From Vibrio echinoideorum (lineage in GTDB: Bacteria > Pseudomonadota > Gammaproteobacteria > Enterobacterales > Vibrionaceae), in NCBI RefSeq assembly GCF_024347455.1, contig NZ_AP025483.1, positions 1,984,001 to 2,048,000 of the forward strand: a stretch of 64,000 nucleotides of DNA, given 5' to 3'. The notes below the pieces were generated by a model that was given only the letters and a program-made list of their open reading frames with translations, searched no databases and was not told the DNA's origin. The translations under genes and the position numbers were made by a program. Positions 7,968 to 17,170 of the stretch are shown piece after piece (the first letter of the stretch is position 1; every line of letters begins with the position of its first letter).

Positions 7968-9356
7968 ATGAGTATCTACAGAAAGCTTGCGAATCAGTTT
8001 ATTGATGAGATTGAAGCAGGAAAAAGGCCCGAAGGTGGGCGTATGCCTTCGCTGCGCCAGTTAGCTAAACAACAAGCCATCAGCATGTCGACCGTAGTGA
8101 GCTGTTACCAAGAATTAGAATCACAGGGTTGGATCCATTCACGCCCACAGGCGGGCTATTTTGTCTCGCCTCACAAGCCTTCTCACTCCACGCCGGAATG
8201 GGCACAGTTTGAAAGCAAGGTTTCCCGAGTTAGACAAACTTCATCGACTCACAACTCAATCAATGGGCCTTTAGGGGTCTCCAGCACCACCAATGATGAA
8301 CAATCGATTGTTGAACTAGAACGCAGCTTTCGTCGCTCAATCAAACGGATGGGCAGCAGGCTCAATCATTATCCTGATACACAGGGTGAGCCGATGTTAC
8401 GACAGGCGCTTTCTACCCATTTCGCCAAACTCGATCTGCACTTCGCGCCCGAGGATATGGTAATAACTGCTGGTTGTATGTCGGCCATTAAAGCGGCTCT
8501 GGAATCGTGTACCAAAGAAGGCGACACGATTGCGATAAGCTCCCCTTGCTTCAATGGAATACTAGAACTGCTGGGAAGAATGTCGCGCAAGATCATCGAG
8601 ATCCCGTCTTTAGATGACGGTGTCGACCTACAACAACTGGAAGCCCATCTTAAAAACAAACAGGTTGATGCTGCGATATTCTGCACGTCACATATGAATC
8701 CTCAAGGGATCAATATGTCAGCCCACCAAAAACAAAAACTCGCTGAGTTAGCTAACCAATATCAAATCCCGATCATTGAAGATGATGTGTATTTAGAGCT
8801 TTCCTATTCCTCGCATACCCCGCTACCTGCAAAATATTATGACAAAGGTGGTTATGTATTATGGTGCGGTTCAGTGTCTAAGAGCCTCTCACCAAGCTAT
8901 CGGTTAGGGTGGTGTTTACCCGGCAGATACATCGATGAATACAAGGCTCAGTTCTCGGCAGCTAATTATGGTGTTGCTCTGCCCACGCAGCTTGCTGTCG
9001 CTGACTTTATTGAATCAGGCCAATACGCTAAACATGTCAGAAGAAGGTGTACTCAGCTCCTTTCATTAAGGCAGCAATACTTGAGCTATTTAACCCAACA
9101 CCTTCCTCAAGGCGTGAAAATCAGTAATCCTCAAGGTGGAATGGTGTTGTGGTTACAGATCCCAAGCCTTGATCAACACGCTTTCTCGGAAGGTATCGTT
9201 CATCAACAGATAGATATCCGACTTGGACAACTCTTCAGTACGCTAGACCTGTATGGCAACTGCCTGCGTATCAATATGGGTTATTCCATCGAAGGGCAAA
9301 CAAAGCAGCAATTGGACGGTTTAATTCAGCTTATCCACCAATATTCAGACGCGTAA
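7968..9356 (+). CDS. MocR-type GntR/aminotransferase regulator
   Basis: A 462-residue two-domain regulator. Residues 1-70 form a GntR winged helix (GGRMPSLRQLAKQQAISMST). Residues about 115-460 form a fold-type-I aminotransferase domain with the PLP-binding lysine in CGSVSKSLSPSYRLGW and the Asp of EDDVYLEL. MocR proteins use the PLP domain to sense an amine or amino acid. Its only likely target in view is the divergent DMT exporter, which suggests sensing and export of the same amino-acid-like compound. The start follows AGGTCG. Confidence 0.88.
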   Translation: MSIYRKLANQFIDEIEAGKRPEGGRMPSLRQLAKQQAISMSTVVSCYQELESQGWIHSRPQAGYFVSPHKPSHSTPEWAQFESKVSRVRQTSSTHNSINGPLGVSSTTNDEQSIVELERSFRRSIKRMGSRLNHYPDTQGEPMLRQALSTHFAKLDLHFAPEDMVITAGCMSAIKAALESCTKEGDTIAISSPCFNGILELLGRMSRKIIEIPSLDDGVDLQQLEAHLKNKQVDAAIFCTSHMNPQGINMSAHQKQKLAELANQYQIPIIEDDVYLELSYSSHTPLPAKYYDKGGYVLWCGSVSKSLSPSYRLGWCLPGRYIDEYKAQFSAANYGVALPTQLAVADFIESGQYAKHVRRRCTQLLSLRQQYLSYLTQHLPQGVKISNPQGGMVLWLQIPSLDQHAFSEGIVHQQIDIRLGQLFSTLDLYGNCLRINMGYSIEGQTKQQLDGLIQLIHQYSDA

Positions 9357-9571
9357 TCCGTATAACTTTTTGCGAAAAACGGTGATTATTCTTAATACAA
9401 AACCAAGTTAGAATTCCGAACCGTAAGGAATTCAAATCACCTTAAAACCCTTAAATACCGAGTTTGCAAGGGTGTGCAAAATTATGCAACTTGACTAATG
9501 ACAGCTCATTTATTTTCTTCAATATATCTCCCGTCAGCGCTGGCGTTTTTTGTATTCGAAGAGAACTTATT
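9357..9571 (+). promoter_or_regulatory. Possible structured leader of cqsA
   Basis: Two hairpins are visible before cqsA. GAATTCC (9411-9417) pairs with GGAATTC (9427-9433) around a 9-base loop. A compact stem at 9532-9545 (CGTCA/TGGCG, loop GCGC) is followed at once by six T residues (9546-9551), the form of an intrinsic terminator, only 20 bases before the start codon. This could be the end of a short upstream RNA or an attenuator. No promoter can be assigned with certainty. Confidence 0.4.
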
Positions 9572-10753
9572 ATGAGTGATAAATCTAAAAACAAACCACT
9601 ACCTTCCTTTATTGAAGAACGCTTGAACTTTTATATTCAAGATCTCATTACACAAAACGAAAGCCAAAGGCACTTGGTATTGGGGAAACGCCCTAGCCAT
9701 GATGCTGTGGTTATGCAAAGCAACGATTACCTCGCTTTGTCGCATAATAAACAGATACAAACAGCGCATCGGGATGCGATTTCAGAGCACGATGATAATG
9801 TGGTGATGTCTGCCATCTTCTTGCAAGATGAACAGTCTAAACCTGCATTTGAAACCGAGCTCGCTAACTTTGTGGGAATGGAAAGCTGCTTGCTTTCTCA
9901 ATCAGGTTGGGCGGCTAACATTGGCTTACTGCAAACGATCTGCCCTCCTAACACGCCTGTGTATATCGACTTTTTTGCACACATGTCCTTATGGGAAGGT
10001 ATTCGTGCTGCTGGCGCGACGGCCCACCCTTTTATGCACAACAACATGAATCATCTGCGTAAACAGATTCAACGCTATGGTTCAGGTGTGATTGTGGTCG
10101 ACTCGGTCTACAGCACCATTGGTACGATTGCCCCACTACGCGACATCTACGAAATGGCGCAAGAATTTGATTGTGCATTGGTCGTCGATGAATCCCACTC
10201 ATTAGGCACTCATGGTTTAAATGGTGCAGGTTTGGTTCAAGCTTTAGGACTGACCAACAAAGTGGATTTCATTACCGTCAGCTTGGCCAAAACCTTTGCC
10301 TATCGTGCCGGTGCCATTCTAGGCCCTAAGCGATTGTCAGAGACGCTACCTTTTGTTGCTTACCCCGCTATTTTTAGCTCTACCGTGTTGCCACAAGAAG
10401 TCATTCGCTTAGAGAAGACATTGGAGGTCATTAAAGACTCTGATGACAAGCGAGACATCTTGTTCAAACGCGCTAAAGCACTCACTACGGGACTAAAGCG
10501 AATCGGTTTTAGCATTCGCAGTGAATCTCAAATAGTGGCGTTAGAGTGTGGCAGTGAAAGCAACACTGAGCGTGTGCGTGACTTCCTAGAGGAACGTGAC
10601 GTTTTTGGTGCTGTATTCTGTCGGCCCGCGACTGGGAAAAACAAAAACATCATCCGCTTTTCGGTAAATGCAGACATGACTCCACGCGACATCGATCATG
10701 TTCTCACGGTGTGTCACGAGGCCTTTAATCATTCTGGCTTAGAGTTTGTTTAG
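9572..10753 (+). CDS. cqsA: CAI-1 autoinducer synthase
   Basis: A 393-residue PLP-dependent acyl-CoA transferase of the alpha-oxoamine synthase family. It joins an acyl-CoA with S-adenosylmethionine to make the amino-ketone precursor of CAI-1, the Vibrio quorum-sensing signal. From memory it matches V. cholerae CqsA through long stretches: QSNDYLAL, CLLSQSGW, YIDFFAHMSLWEG, HPFMHNN and VVDESHSLGTHG, with the PLP lysine in SLAKTFAYRAGA and VFCRPAT near the end. The start at MSDKSKNK (9572) is chosen over an earlier in-frame ATG because GAAGAGA precedes it and family length fits. It converges on cqsS. Confidence 0.95.
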   Translation: MSDKSKNKPLPSFIEERLNFYIQDLITQNESQRHLVLGKRPSHDAVVMQSNDYLALSHNKQIQTAHRDAISEHDDNVVMSAIFLQDEQSKPAFETELANFVGMESCLLSQSGWAANIGLLQTICPPNTPVYIDFFAHMSLWEGIRAAGATAHPFMHNNMNHLRKQIQRYGSGVIVVDSVYSTIGTIAPLRDIYEMAQEFDCALVVDESHSLGTHGLNGAGLVQALGLTNKVDFITVSLAKTFAYRAGAILGPKRLSETLPFVAYPAIFSSTVLPQEVIRLEKTLEVIKDSDDKRDILFKRAKALTTGLKRIGFSIRSESQIVALECGSESNTERVRDFLEERDVFGAVFCRPATGKNKNIIRFSVNADMTPRDIDHVLTVCHEAFNHSGLEFV

Positions 10754-10775
10754 ATAATTGGAGTTTGTGCAAAGG

Positions 10776-10900
10776 GTTAGAATTCATGTAGACAGTTAGA
10801 GTTCATGTAGGCCGTTAGCTCGTGTAAACAGTTAGATCTCGAGCACATAGTTAGTTCATGTAAACGGTTAGCTCTTGTAAACAGTTGGCTCGTGTAAATG
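10776..10900. repeat. Seven-unit degenerate tandem repeat between cqsA and cqsS
   Basis: Seven imperfect 17-19 base units start at 10776, 10795, 10814, 10831, 10850, 10867 and 10884. All begin GTTAG or GTTGG and most continue as in GTTAGCTCGTGTAAACA. They do not encode a visible protein. Confidence 0.8.
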
Positions 10901-10978
10901 CATGGAATTAATATAAACAGCCACAACAACCAATTAAAAACGGCAGGACGGAATGGAAGCTATCATGTCTCGATACAA

Positions 10979-11010
10979 AAAGAGCCCAGCATCTCGCTGA
11001 GCTCTTTCTT
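10979..11010. terminator. Terminator between convergent cqsA and cqsS
   Basis: AAAGAGC-C-CAGC (10979-10990) pairs with GCTG-A-GCTCTTT (10996-11007) with one mismatch. T- and A-rich flanks on both sides make it suitable for both genes. Confidence 0.7.
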
Positions 11011-11039
11011 ATTGTCTTATCTGTTTTGAAAACTGAAAG

Positions 11040-13088
11040 CTAAATCCACAGCGCGATTTTATCGAACAGTCGGTTCTTATCTGCTGGTTTAACAATGAAA
11101 TCAGACATACCGGAAGAATCCATCTTCTCCAAGGTGACAGGAGAACTGTCTCCAGTATGCGCAATGATCGGCACGGATGAGTACGCTTTATTAGCACTTC
11201 GAATGCGGCGAGAAGCTTCAACACCATCCATAATTGGCATCTCAATATCCATCAGGATCAAGTCGATATCATCGGTATCCAACGCATCTAGCGCCTGCTG
11301 ACCATCCTCTTTCTGAATCACATCAAAGCCCTGTTTTTCCAAAAGCATCGCAGTAAAACGACGTAAGGATTCGTTGTCATCAACCACCATAATGGTGCGT
11401 TTGATCGTGGTATCTAAAGGCTTTGCGGACGTGGTTGGTATCACGTAACTCGAATCAAACAGCAAGCGATCGATGGTAAGTTGAGTATTCAAAAGCCACG
11501 CTTGTGTTTCAACCCAGATAGGCTCGAAAGAAACGTTACGGACGCGTTTAACCGGATGATTTTCGAACAAATAGACAATTCGTGATTCTGTGAATGAAAG
11601 CAAAGACTCAATTTTATCAAGGCAACTGGCTCTTAAATCTAAGCTCTCCATATCGACAAAGATCAGGTCGAACTCAAATTGATACTCTTTTTTATTAAGT
11701 GTCGACGCAACATCTAAGACCGTCAACTCAAACCCCATCGTGCGAGCCAATTCCTTGGCTTTGGTGATCAGTATGTTTTGCTCACTCACTATCAACACGT
11801 TCTTTAACTTGGTCAGTTCACTCTTAATATCTTTAACTGTGCTTGAAGTCAGTACGGGGAAAACCATTGTAAACTGAGTCCACTCATCCACTTCAGACTG
11901 ACATTTAATTTCGCCACCAAATGAGCTCATTACCTTTTGGCAAAATGGTAAACCCAAGCCATAGTTGCCCGATTTACCCGTAGTATAGAAATCTTGGAAA
12001 ATGCGGCGAATGACATCACTTGGAATACCAGAACCGTTATCTGTCACTACGATTTGATTGACGATATCATCACTTTGCATCGTGACATGAATATGAAAAT
12101 CTTCTGGACTTCGGTGATGGAACGCATTCTTGAACAAGTTGTACATCACATACTTCAATAGCGTATCGCTTCCTAAGAAACTGAATTCACTCTTCACATC
12201 CAGAGATATCGCCTGTCTATCGAATGCACGCTTGTAGTTAAAGCTTTCTATCGCATCCTCGACCACCGTTTTCGCTGAATGCTTTTTAAAGGTAGAACGC
12301 GAAACGCGATTTTCATCAATGGAGGTCAATAACAGATCAATGGTCTCGTTCCCTGAATGAATGATATCCATCGCCTCGTCACCCACTTCACGAAGTTGTC
12401 TCACCTCTTGATCGCTCAGCTCATATTGTACTTTGTGCTGACCGACTTTTGGGTTCGGCAATATAGATTGCATTACATCTATAGACGTCAGTAAGCCACT
12501 TAAAGGATTTCGCATTTCATGCGCAATACCCGCGCCAAAAGACTTTGCCAACGACACCTTGGCTTCGTGCTCTACCTGGTTTCGGAAATAGAATAAGTTG
12601 CCGAACAAGTAGATAAACAAAAAGATAGGCACATGCGTCCAGTCCATCGAGAGTTCGAGATAAAAACCTTGAGCCACCCATGCACCCAATGTTGCGATGG
12701 CGATTCCAGCAAAGGTCTGTGCGAACATCACCTTTGTCACATGGACCAACAAGATATGTAGGAAAATGGCTGACATGAACGACATAACCCAAACGTTGGA
12801 CCAATTGTTCATTAATAGCATGTAGAAAAAGAAACACGGCAAGCAGAGTGTGATAGCGACTTGATAATAAGCCGGTAGGTATTTCCGTAACTCAAACGGC
12901 GCACGATTACGATAAATAATTCCGAAGAATAATACCGAACATACCAAGCGCAACGTTAGGTTTTCATAAGACTGGGGGAACAGAAACTCCCAAACAACAT
13001 AGTAGATTGGGAAGCCGATAAGGCCCATCCAACCCACTAAGGTAAGATTTGGTTCTGCGTACTGATAAACTTTACGAATTGCGTTCAT
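11040..13088 (-). CDS. cqsS: CAI-1 hybrid sensor histidine kinase
   Basis: A 682-residue membrane sensor that phosphorylates the LuxU/LuxO branch at low cell density and becomes a phosphatase when CAI-1 binds. It has about six membrane helices in residues 15-168 and a HisKA H-box GAGIAHEMRNPL with His190. The HATPase carries DNGSGIPSD and YGLGLPFCQKV. A C-terminal receiver has VVDDNESLRRF, the phospho-acceptor DLILMDIEMP and the lysine of IVKPADK. The ligand-specificity residue (Cys170 in V. cholerae, Phe175 in V. harveyi) falls at Phe166 in GNLFYFRN. It converges on cqsA. Confidence 0.95.
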   Translation of the reverse strand: MNAIRKVYQYAEPNLTLVGWMGLIGFPIYYVVWEFLFPQSYENLTLRLVCSVLFFGIIYRNRAPFELRKYLPAYYQVAITLCLPCFFFYMLLMNNWSNVWVMSFMSAIFLHILLVHVTKVMFAQTFAGIAIATLGAWVAQGFYLELSMDWTHVPIFLFIYLFGNLFYFRNQVEHEAKVSLAKSFGAGIAHEMRNPLSGLLTSIDVMQSILPNPKVGQHKVQYELSDQEVRQLREVGDEAMDIIHSGNETIDLLLTSIDENRVSRSTFKKHSAKTVVEDAIESFNYKRAFDRQAISLDVKSEFSFLGSDTLLKYVMYNLFKNAFHHRSPEDFHIHVTMQSDDIVNQIVVTDNGSGIPSDVIRRIFQDFYTTGKSGNYGLGLPFCQKVMSSFGGEIKCQSEVDEWTQFTMVFPVLTSSTVKDIKSELTKLKNVLIVSEQNILITKAKELARTMGFELTVLDVASTLNKKEYQFEFDLIFVDMESLDLRASCLDKIESLLSFTESRIVYLFENHPVKRVRNVSFEPIWVETQAWLLNTQLTIDRLLFDSSYVIPTTSAKPLDTTIKRTIMVVDDNESLRRFTAMLLEKQGFDVIQKEDGQQALDALDTDDIDLILMDIEMPIMDGVEASRRIRSANKAYSSVPIIAHTGDSSPVTLEKMDSSGMSDFIVKPADKNRLFDKIALWI

Positions 13089-13280
13089 ACGGAATACTTT
13101 GTTAACTAAGCCCTAACGTTTACAAATTCTATGATTTAATTTTTATTCTTATATTTTGTCACGGATTATATTACACATCACCGCCGAGCAATGAGGTTTC
13201 AATCAAATATATATCAAGGTTTTTGCTTTTAAACTTGAATTTAGGGTCCGTGTAAATACTGATAAAAGTAACAAGACACT

Positions 13281-13481
<201 letters not shown>

Positions 13482-13505
13482 TTTAGTGTCCTTCTAATAT
13501 CGACT

Positions 13506-14693
13506 TTATAGGGCAGTGATAGATTTGGCGTAATCCAACATTTGGTCAAAATATGGATTGTAGGTTAGCCTCGCATGAATTTTCCCTTCTTCCTTGTATC
13601 CCCAAGCGGAATACCACGGTTCATCACTATTTAAACAAGCTTCATAATCAAGAGGATCGGTACTGTTATGGAACATTTGGAATTGACCATTAGCGCCATA
13701 ATAGAAATTGTCTTCACGGTATAACAAGCTCATGTGAGAGAAGTTACTGATGCGTTTTGACGGTACACGACTGTCGAAATGAACAACGCGTTTATCTAGC
13801 GTATCGGGTTTATCTCCAAACCAAATGAATCGACTGTTTGCGTTGGTAAACTGCGTTTCAAACAGTTTAAGGACTTCATTAACATTAACGACGCTGTCAT
13901 CTTGAGTGACGGCTAAAAATGCAGGTCTGTCGAAAGGCTTGCTTTCTAGAGATTGTTGAACCTCGTAACTACTCCAGTAATACTGCGCGAAGCCGTTCAA
14001 AGGCACGCTATTGTATTTCATTTGATTGCTGTGATTTTGCGGGTCACCTTGGAACACCCAATCCACAAATAGAGCGCCAGCAGGCGCAAGGAAATCAATA
14101 TCACTGTCAGATTTAAAGGCAGGAGAAAACAGATACAGAGCCTCTATGCTTGAGTTGCTATTTGCATAATCCGTCACCAAATTTGCACCAGTAGAGAACC
14201 CAGCTAAGGAGACTTCCAGCCCCTCTCTCTGCATAATTTCGACTTGATTTTTAACCGTGTTTTTCCAGTCAGATATACTTATAGGTACCAAATCGGCGGG
14301 ACGACTACCATGCCCGGGAAGCAAAACACTACGTACTAAGTAACCTTCATTGGCGAACTCTTGGGCAACATCGACAAAAGACCAAGGAGAGTCGCCCAGA
14401 CCATGCACAAAAATGATGCCCTTTTTCAGTGTGTTTGCTTGGTTTGGAGATATTTCAAAAGGGGTATTATAAGAAAGCTCCGCCGCATGATCGTCTTGCA
14501 AAAACACGCGATTCTCTTCAAGCCAAGTTTGAACGGTTTGTTGATACTCTAGAAACGAGTCAAACTGTTGCACTGGAAACGCACTAGTAGACGTGTCATA
14601 GAGTGGATGATCATATTCCTGCTCGCTGCTAATACATCCAATCAGCAATAAAGCACAACCCATGAGCACAAGAGCATTGAACTTGTATTTCAT
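13506..14693 (-). CDS. Alpha/beta hydrolase lipoprotein
   Basis: A 395-residue predicted lipoprotein. The start at MKYKFNALVLMG (14693) gives a short basic n-region, a hydrophobic stretch and the lipobox LLIGC; an upstream start at 14852 would bury this signal. The hydrolase domain shows the oxyanion segment IFVHGLGDSPWSF and the nucleophile elbow AGFSTGAN (Gly-x-Ser-x-Gly). Likely acid and His residues lie in TQDDSVV and FSHMSLL. It resembles monoacylglycerol-lipase-type serine esterases; the substrate is unknown. It is probably anchored in the envelope. The small poly-leucine ORF follows it within 25 bases. Confidence 0.8.
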   Translation of the reverse strand: MKYKFNALVLMGCALLLIGCISSEQEYDHPLYDTSTSAFPVQQFDSFLEYQQTVQTWLEENRVFLQDDHAAELSYNTPFEISPNQANTLKKGIIFVHGLGDSPWSFVDVAQEFANEGYLVRSVLLPGHGSRPADLVPISISDWKNTVKNQVEIMQREGLEVSLAGFSTGANLVTDYANSNSSIEALYLFSPAFKSDSDIDFLAPAGALFVDWVFQGDPQNHSNQMKYNSVPLNGFAQYYWSSYEVQQSLESKPFDRPAFLAVTQDDSVVNVNEVLKLFETQFTNANSRFIWFGDKPDTLDKRVVHFDSRVPSKRISNFSHMSLLYREDNFYYGANGQFQMFHNSTDPLDYEACLNSDEPWYSAWGYKEEGKIHARLTYNPYFDQMLDYAKSITAL

Positions 14694-14730
14694 AAAAATA
14701 TTAACCTTAATGTATAACGAAACTTCATTT

Positions 14731-15657
14731 CTATTTTCCAGATAACTTAATGTCACACGCTTGCAAGTATGGTGCGGCAATCGATTCAAGTTGGTCCCAC
14801 AGCTTCCTAGAACCAGATCCATCACAACCAGGATCATTCTCCGGTAAGTCAACTAAGCCAAACACATTGTGCCAATAACTTCCTCTTGGAAGATCTTGTG
14901 TCGCACCAATCAGAGAGGAGTGAGAACCTTGCTCTTCCGACACAAGCTGTTTAGTGCGAAACCATGCAAGAAACCCTTTTTTGCTGCCAGCAAAACCACT
15001 GGCAACCACACCGGGATGAACCGCGATTGGATGAATATTTGGGTAACGCTCTGATAACTCCCGCACTTGCCATAAATTGCCCAGCTTGCTTCGTGAATAA
15101 GCACTGGATGTGCAATCAAAAGGGATGTCAGCCGCACACTCATTTGCCAGAATGTAAATATCTCCGCTGGTGATCACCAGGCGAGCATCGTCAACCAACA
15201 TATTTTTCTGCATAAGGAGTCGGTAAAGGATGTGATGGCCTAACACATTGACTGAAAATGTTTTTTCATAGCCGGAAGGTGAGATTTCAGCCTTTTTAGA
15301 CACCAGCCCGGCGTTACAAATGACAATATCGAATGGCGTCTCCCCCAGCTGTTCTACAGCATTGACAATACTCTTAGGATCCGCAAGATCCATATAGATT
15401 GATTCGGCATGAAGGATGTCATCCGTCGCATCCGACAAGCCTCTCGCCAACGACGTCACCCTCGCACCTTTAGCAAGTAAAGAACGAGTAATGAACTCAC
15501 CAATGCCAGCGGCTCCGCCCGTTACAAGTACCCTTTTCCCATCAAGCCGTGGTAACTCAGGGCAAGCATGATGTTTTCTTTTCTGTCCAATAATGACCGA
15601 TATCACTCGGCGGTGCCGGCCCTTAGGGGGACGACTTGCAATCAAACTTAGCGGCAT
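14731..15657 (-). CDS. SDR family oxidoreductase, retinol-dehydrogenase-like
   Basis: A 308-residue short-chain dehydrogenase. The nucleotide site is VLVTGGAAGIGEF, the structural motif ICNAGLVS, the active-site serine is in VITSGD and the catalytic Tyr-x3-Lys is in SAYSRSKLGN. HPGVVASGF is typical of the retinol-dehydrogenase/WWOX-like branch. The start at MPLSLIASR (15657) is preferred, with AGGA eight bases upstream. It is divergent from a TetR regulator, which likely represses it until an unknown substrate or toxic compound is present. Confidence 0.85.
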   Translation of the reverse strand: MPLSLIASRPPKGRHRRVISVIIGQKRKHHACPELPRLDGKRVLVTGGAAGIGEFITRSLLAKGARVTSLARGLSDATDDILHAESIYMDLADPKSIVNAVEQLGETPFDIVICNAGLVSKKAEISPSGYEKTFSVNVLGHHILYRLLMQKNMLVDDARLVITSGDIYILANECAADIPFDCTSSAYSRSKLGNLWQVRELSERYPNIHPIAVHPGVVASGFAGSKKGFLAWFRTKQLVSEEQGSHSSLIGATQDLPRGSYWHNVFGLVDLPENDPGCDGSGSRKLWDQLESIAAPYLQACDIKLSGK

Positions 15658-15934
15658 AGTGATGATCCTGATAGACTCGATAATAACAAATGACAATTTA
15701 CAATAAATGTCATTTGTTACATTGTCAACGCACCAATTTGATATAAGAGCGCAATAACTCCTATGTATAACGGCAATAACTTATGTAAAACGGCAATACC
15801 TTTGCATTAAACGATGACCTCGTTTGACTGAGTAGACGGTAATCGATAGCATCAGGCTAATACTGTCGTTATCGAAAGTTCTTATTTTCAAAGTCTTAAA
15901 TAAGGGTTTAGACACAATTTATTGGTAGTTAGAA

Positions 15935-16510
15935 ATGCTTACTAAAGAAAAAATATTAGATGCATCGGAAATCGTTTTACGTAAGTTCGGCCCTAGAAAA
16001 ACGACCGTTGTTGACGTAGCTCGTGCCCTTAATGTGAGTCACGGCACCGTTTACCGACACTTTGCAACTAAAGCGGAACTGCATGAAGCGATAACATTAA
16101 GATGGCTAGAGCGTGTCACCGCGCCATTAACCGAAATCACGCATAAATCAGAAAGCGCATCAGTAAAGCTTCGAGAGTGGTTTGAGTCGTTAACGGCCAT
16201 TAAGAGAAGCATTTTTATTGGCGAGCCTGAGTTGTTTGAGTCGTATTCATCACTGGCGCAACAAACACCCGAGCACGTAAAGTCAAAACACATCAACCAT
16301 CTGTTGCAGCAAGTTGAGTCGATTTTGAATGATGGTGTTACAGAGGGTGTCTTTGAAATTGAGGATTGTGCTATTACTGCGCGCTGCTTCTTTTTTGGTA
16401 CCGTGCGTTACCACCACCCGCTTCACTCATCAGAGTGGACGAGCGACACCATTGAGCAAGAATTTACACAGCTTTTTTCTTTGTTAGAAAAAGCCATCTA
16501 TAAACACTGA
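15935..16510 (+). CDS. TetR/AcrR family regulator
   Basis: A 191-residue regulator with the standard TetR N-terminal helix-turn-helix (TTVVDVARALNVSHGTVYRH, then FATKAELHEAI). The C-terminal ligand-binding domain contains RCFFFGTVRYHHPL, which I associate with the TetR_C_7-like group. It is divergent from the SDR gene across about 280 bases. Target and ligand are inferred from position only. Confidence 0.88.
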   Translation: MLTKEKILDASEIVLRKFGPRKTTVVDVARALNVSHGTVYRHFATKAELHEAITLRWLERVTAPLTEITHKSESASVKLREWFESLTAIKRSIFIGEPELFESYSSLAQQTPEHVKSKHINHLLQQVESILNDGVTEGVFEIEDCAITARCFFFGTVRYHHPLHSSEWTSDTIEQEFTQLFSLLEKAIYKH

Positions 16511-16551
16511 TTTCTAATCGCTTTCATGAATAGCCGATTAGAAGGGAGAGG

Positions 16552-16911
16552 ATGATGGTGAAGCGTACACTGTTTCTATGTGGGTTAATGGCCAGCCAAT
16601 TGCTATCGCTGAATTATGCATTGGCCTCACCCCAACAAGAGATTGACCATCTGCTTAGCTTTGTTGAATCAACGCAGTGCAAATACGAACGAAATGGTGC
16701 AATTCACAACGGACCAGAAGCGGCTGCGCATATAAAAAAGAAAGCTAATTATTACGCCGACGATATTGAGTCTGCTGAAGATTTCATCGCGTATTCAGCA
16801 ACAAAAAGCATGTTGAGTGGGCGTCATTACCAAGTTCACTGTGAAGGTAAAGCATCGGTTAACAGTGAAGTTTGGTTGAAAGCCGAACTTGATGATTTTC
16901 GATCTCGCTAA
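16552..16911 (+). CDS. YfeK-like DUF5329 periplasmic protein
   Basis: A 119-residue exported protein. The first 25 residues are a signal peptide with cleavage after ALA in NYALASPQ. The rest follows the YfeK/DUF5329 pattern: EIDHLLSFVESTQCKYERNG, an EAAAHIKKKANYY helix, a SAEDFI segment and SGRHYQVHC. Two cysteines (CKYERNG and VHCEG) could form a disulfide. The function is unknown. It follows the TetR gene by 41 bases and may share its transcript. Confidence 0.75.
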   Translation: MMVKRTLFLCGLMASQLLSLNYALASPQQEIDHLLSFVESTQCKYERNGAIHNGPEAAAHIKKKANYYADDIESAEDFIAYSATKSMLSGRHYQVHCEGKASVNSEVWLKAELDDFRSR

Positions 16912-16958
16912 CTTGCTAACTTGCTAACTTGCTAACTGCTAACTGCTAACTGCTAACT
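16907..16958. repeat. Tandem repeat overlapping a stop codon
   Basis: GCTAACTT three times (16907-16930), then GCTAACT four times (16931-16958). The first copy contains the TAA stop of the YfeK-like gene. It lies between this gene and its terminator. Confidence 0.95.
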
Positions 16959-16993
16959 GCTAATGAACAACAAAGCACGTAACAAAGTGCAAA

Positions 16994-17030
16994 AAAAAGT
17001 GCTCCTAAATAGGAGCACTTTTTGTTTTTT
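16994..17030 (+). terminator. Strong terminator after the YfeK-like gene
   Basis: A 13-base perfect stem: AAAAAGTGCTCCT (16994-17006) with its complement at 17011-17023, loop AAAT, then a long T-rich tract. Confidence 0.9.
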
Positions 17031-17170
17031 GATACTTCCTGTATCCATAGACAAGTCCAATCTGTAGTACCTTCACTGAAAGCCAGATCATCGATATCTC
17101 CAGTTGTGTATCAACTTAAATCTAGCACATAATCTTCAGGCTTTTCTGAAACACAACCGAGATAATGAAC

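Noticed and set aside
10776..10900. Possible CRISPR-like array
   Set aside because: Units are contiguous and degenerate, with no unique spacers and no cas genes.
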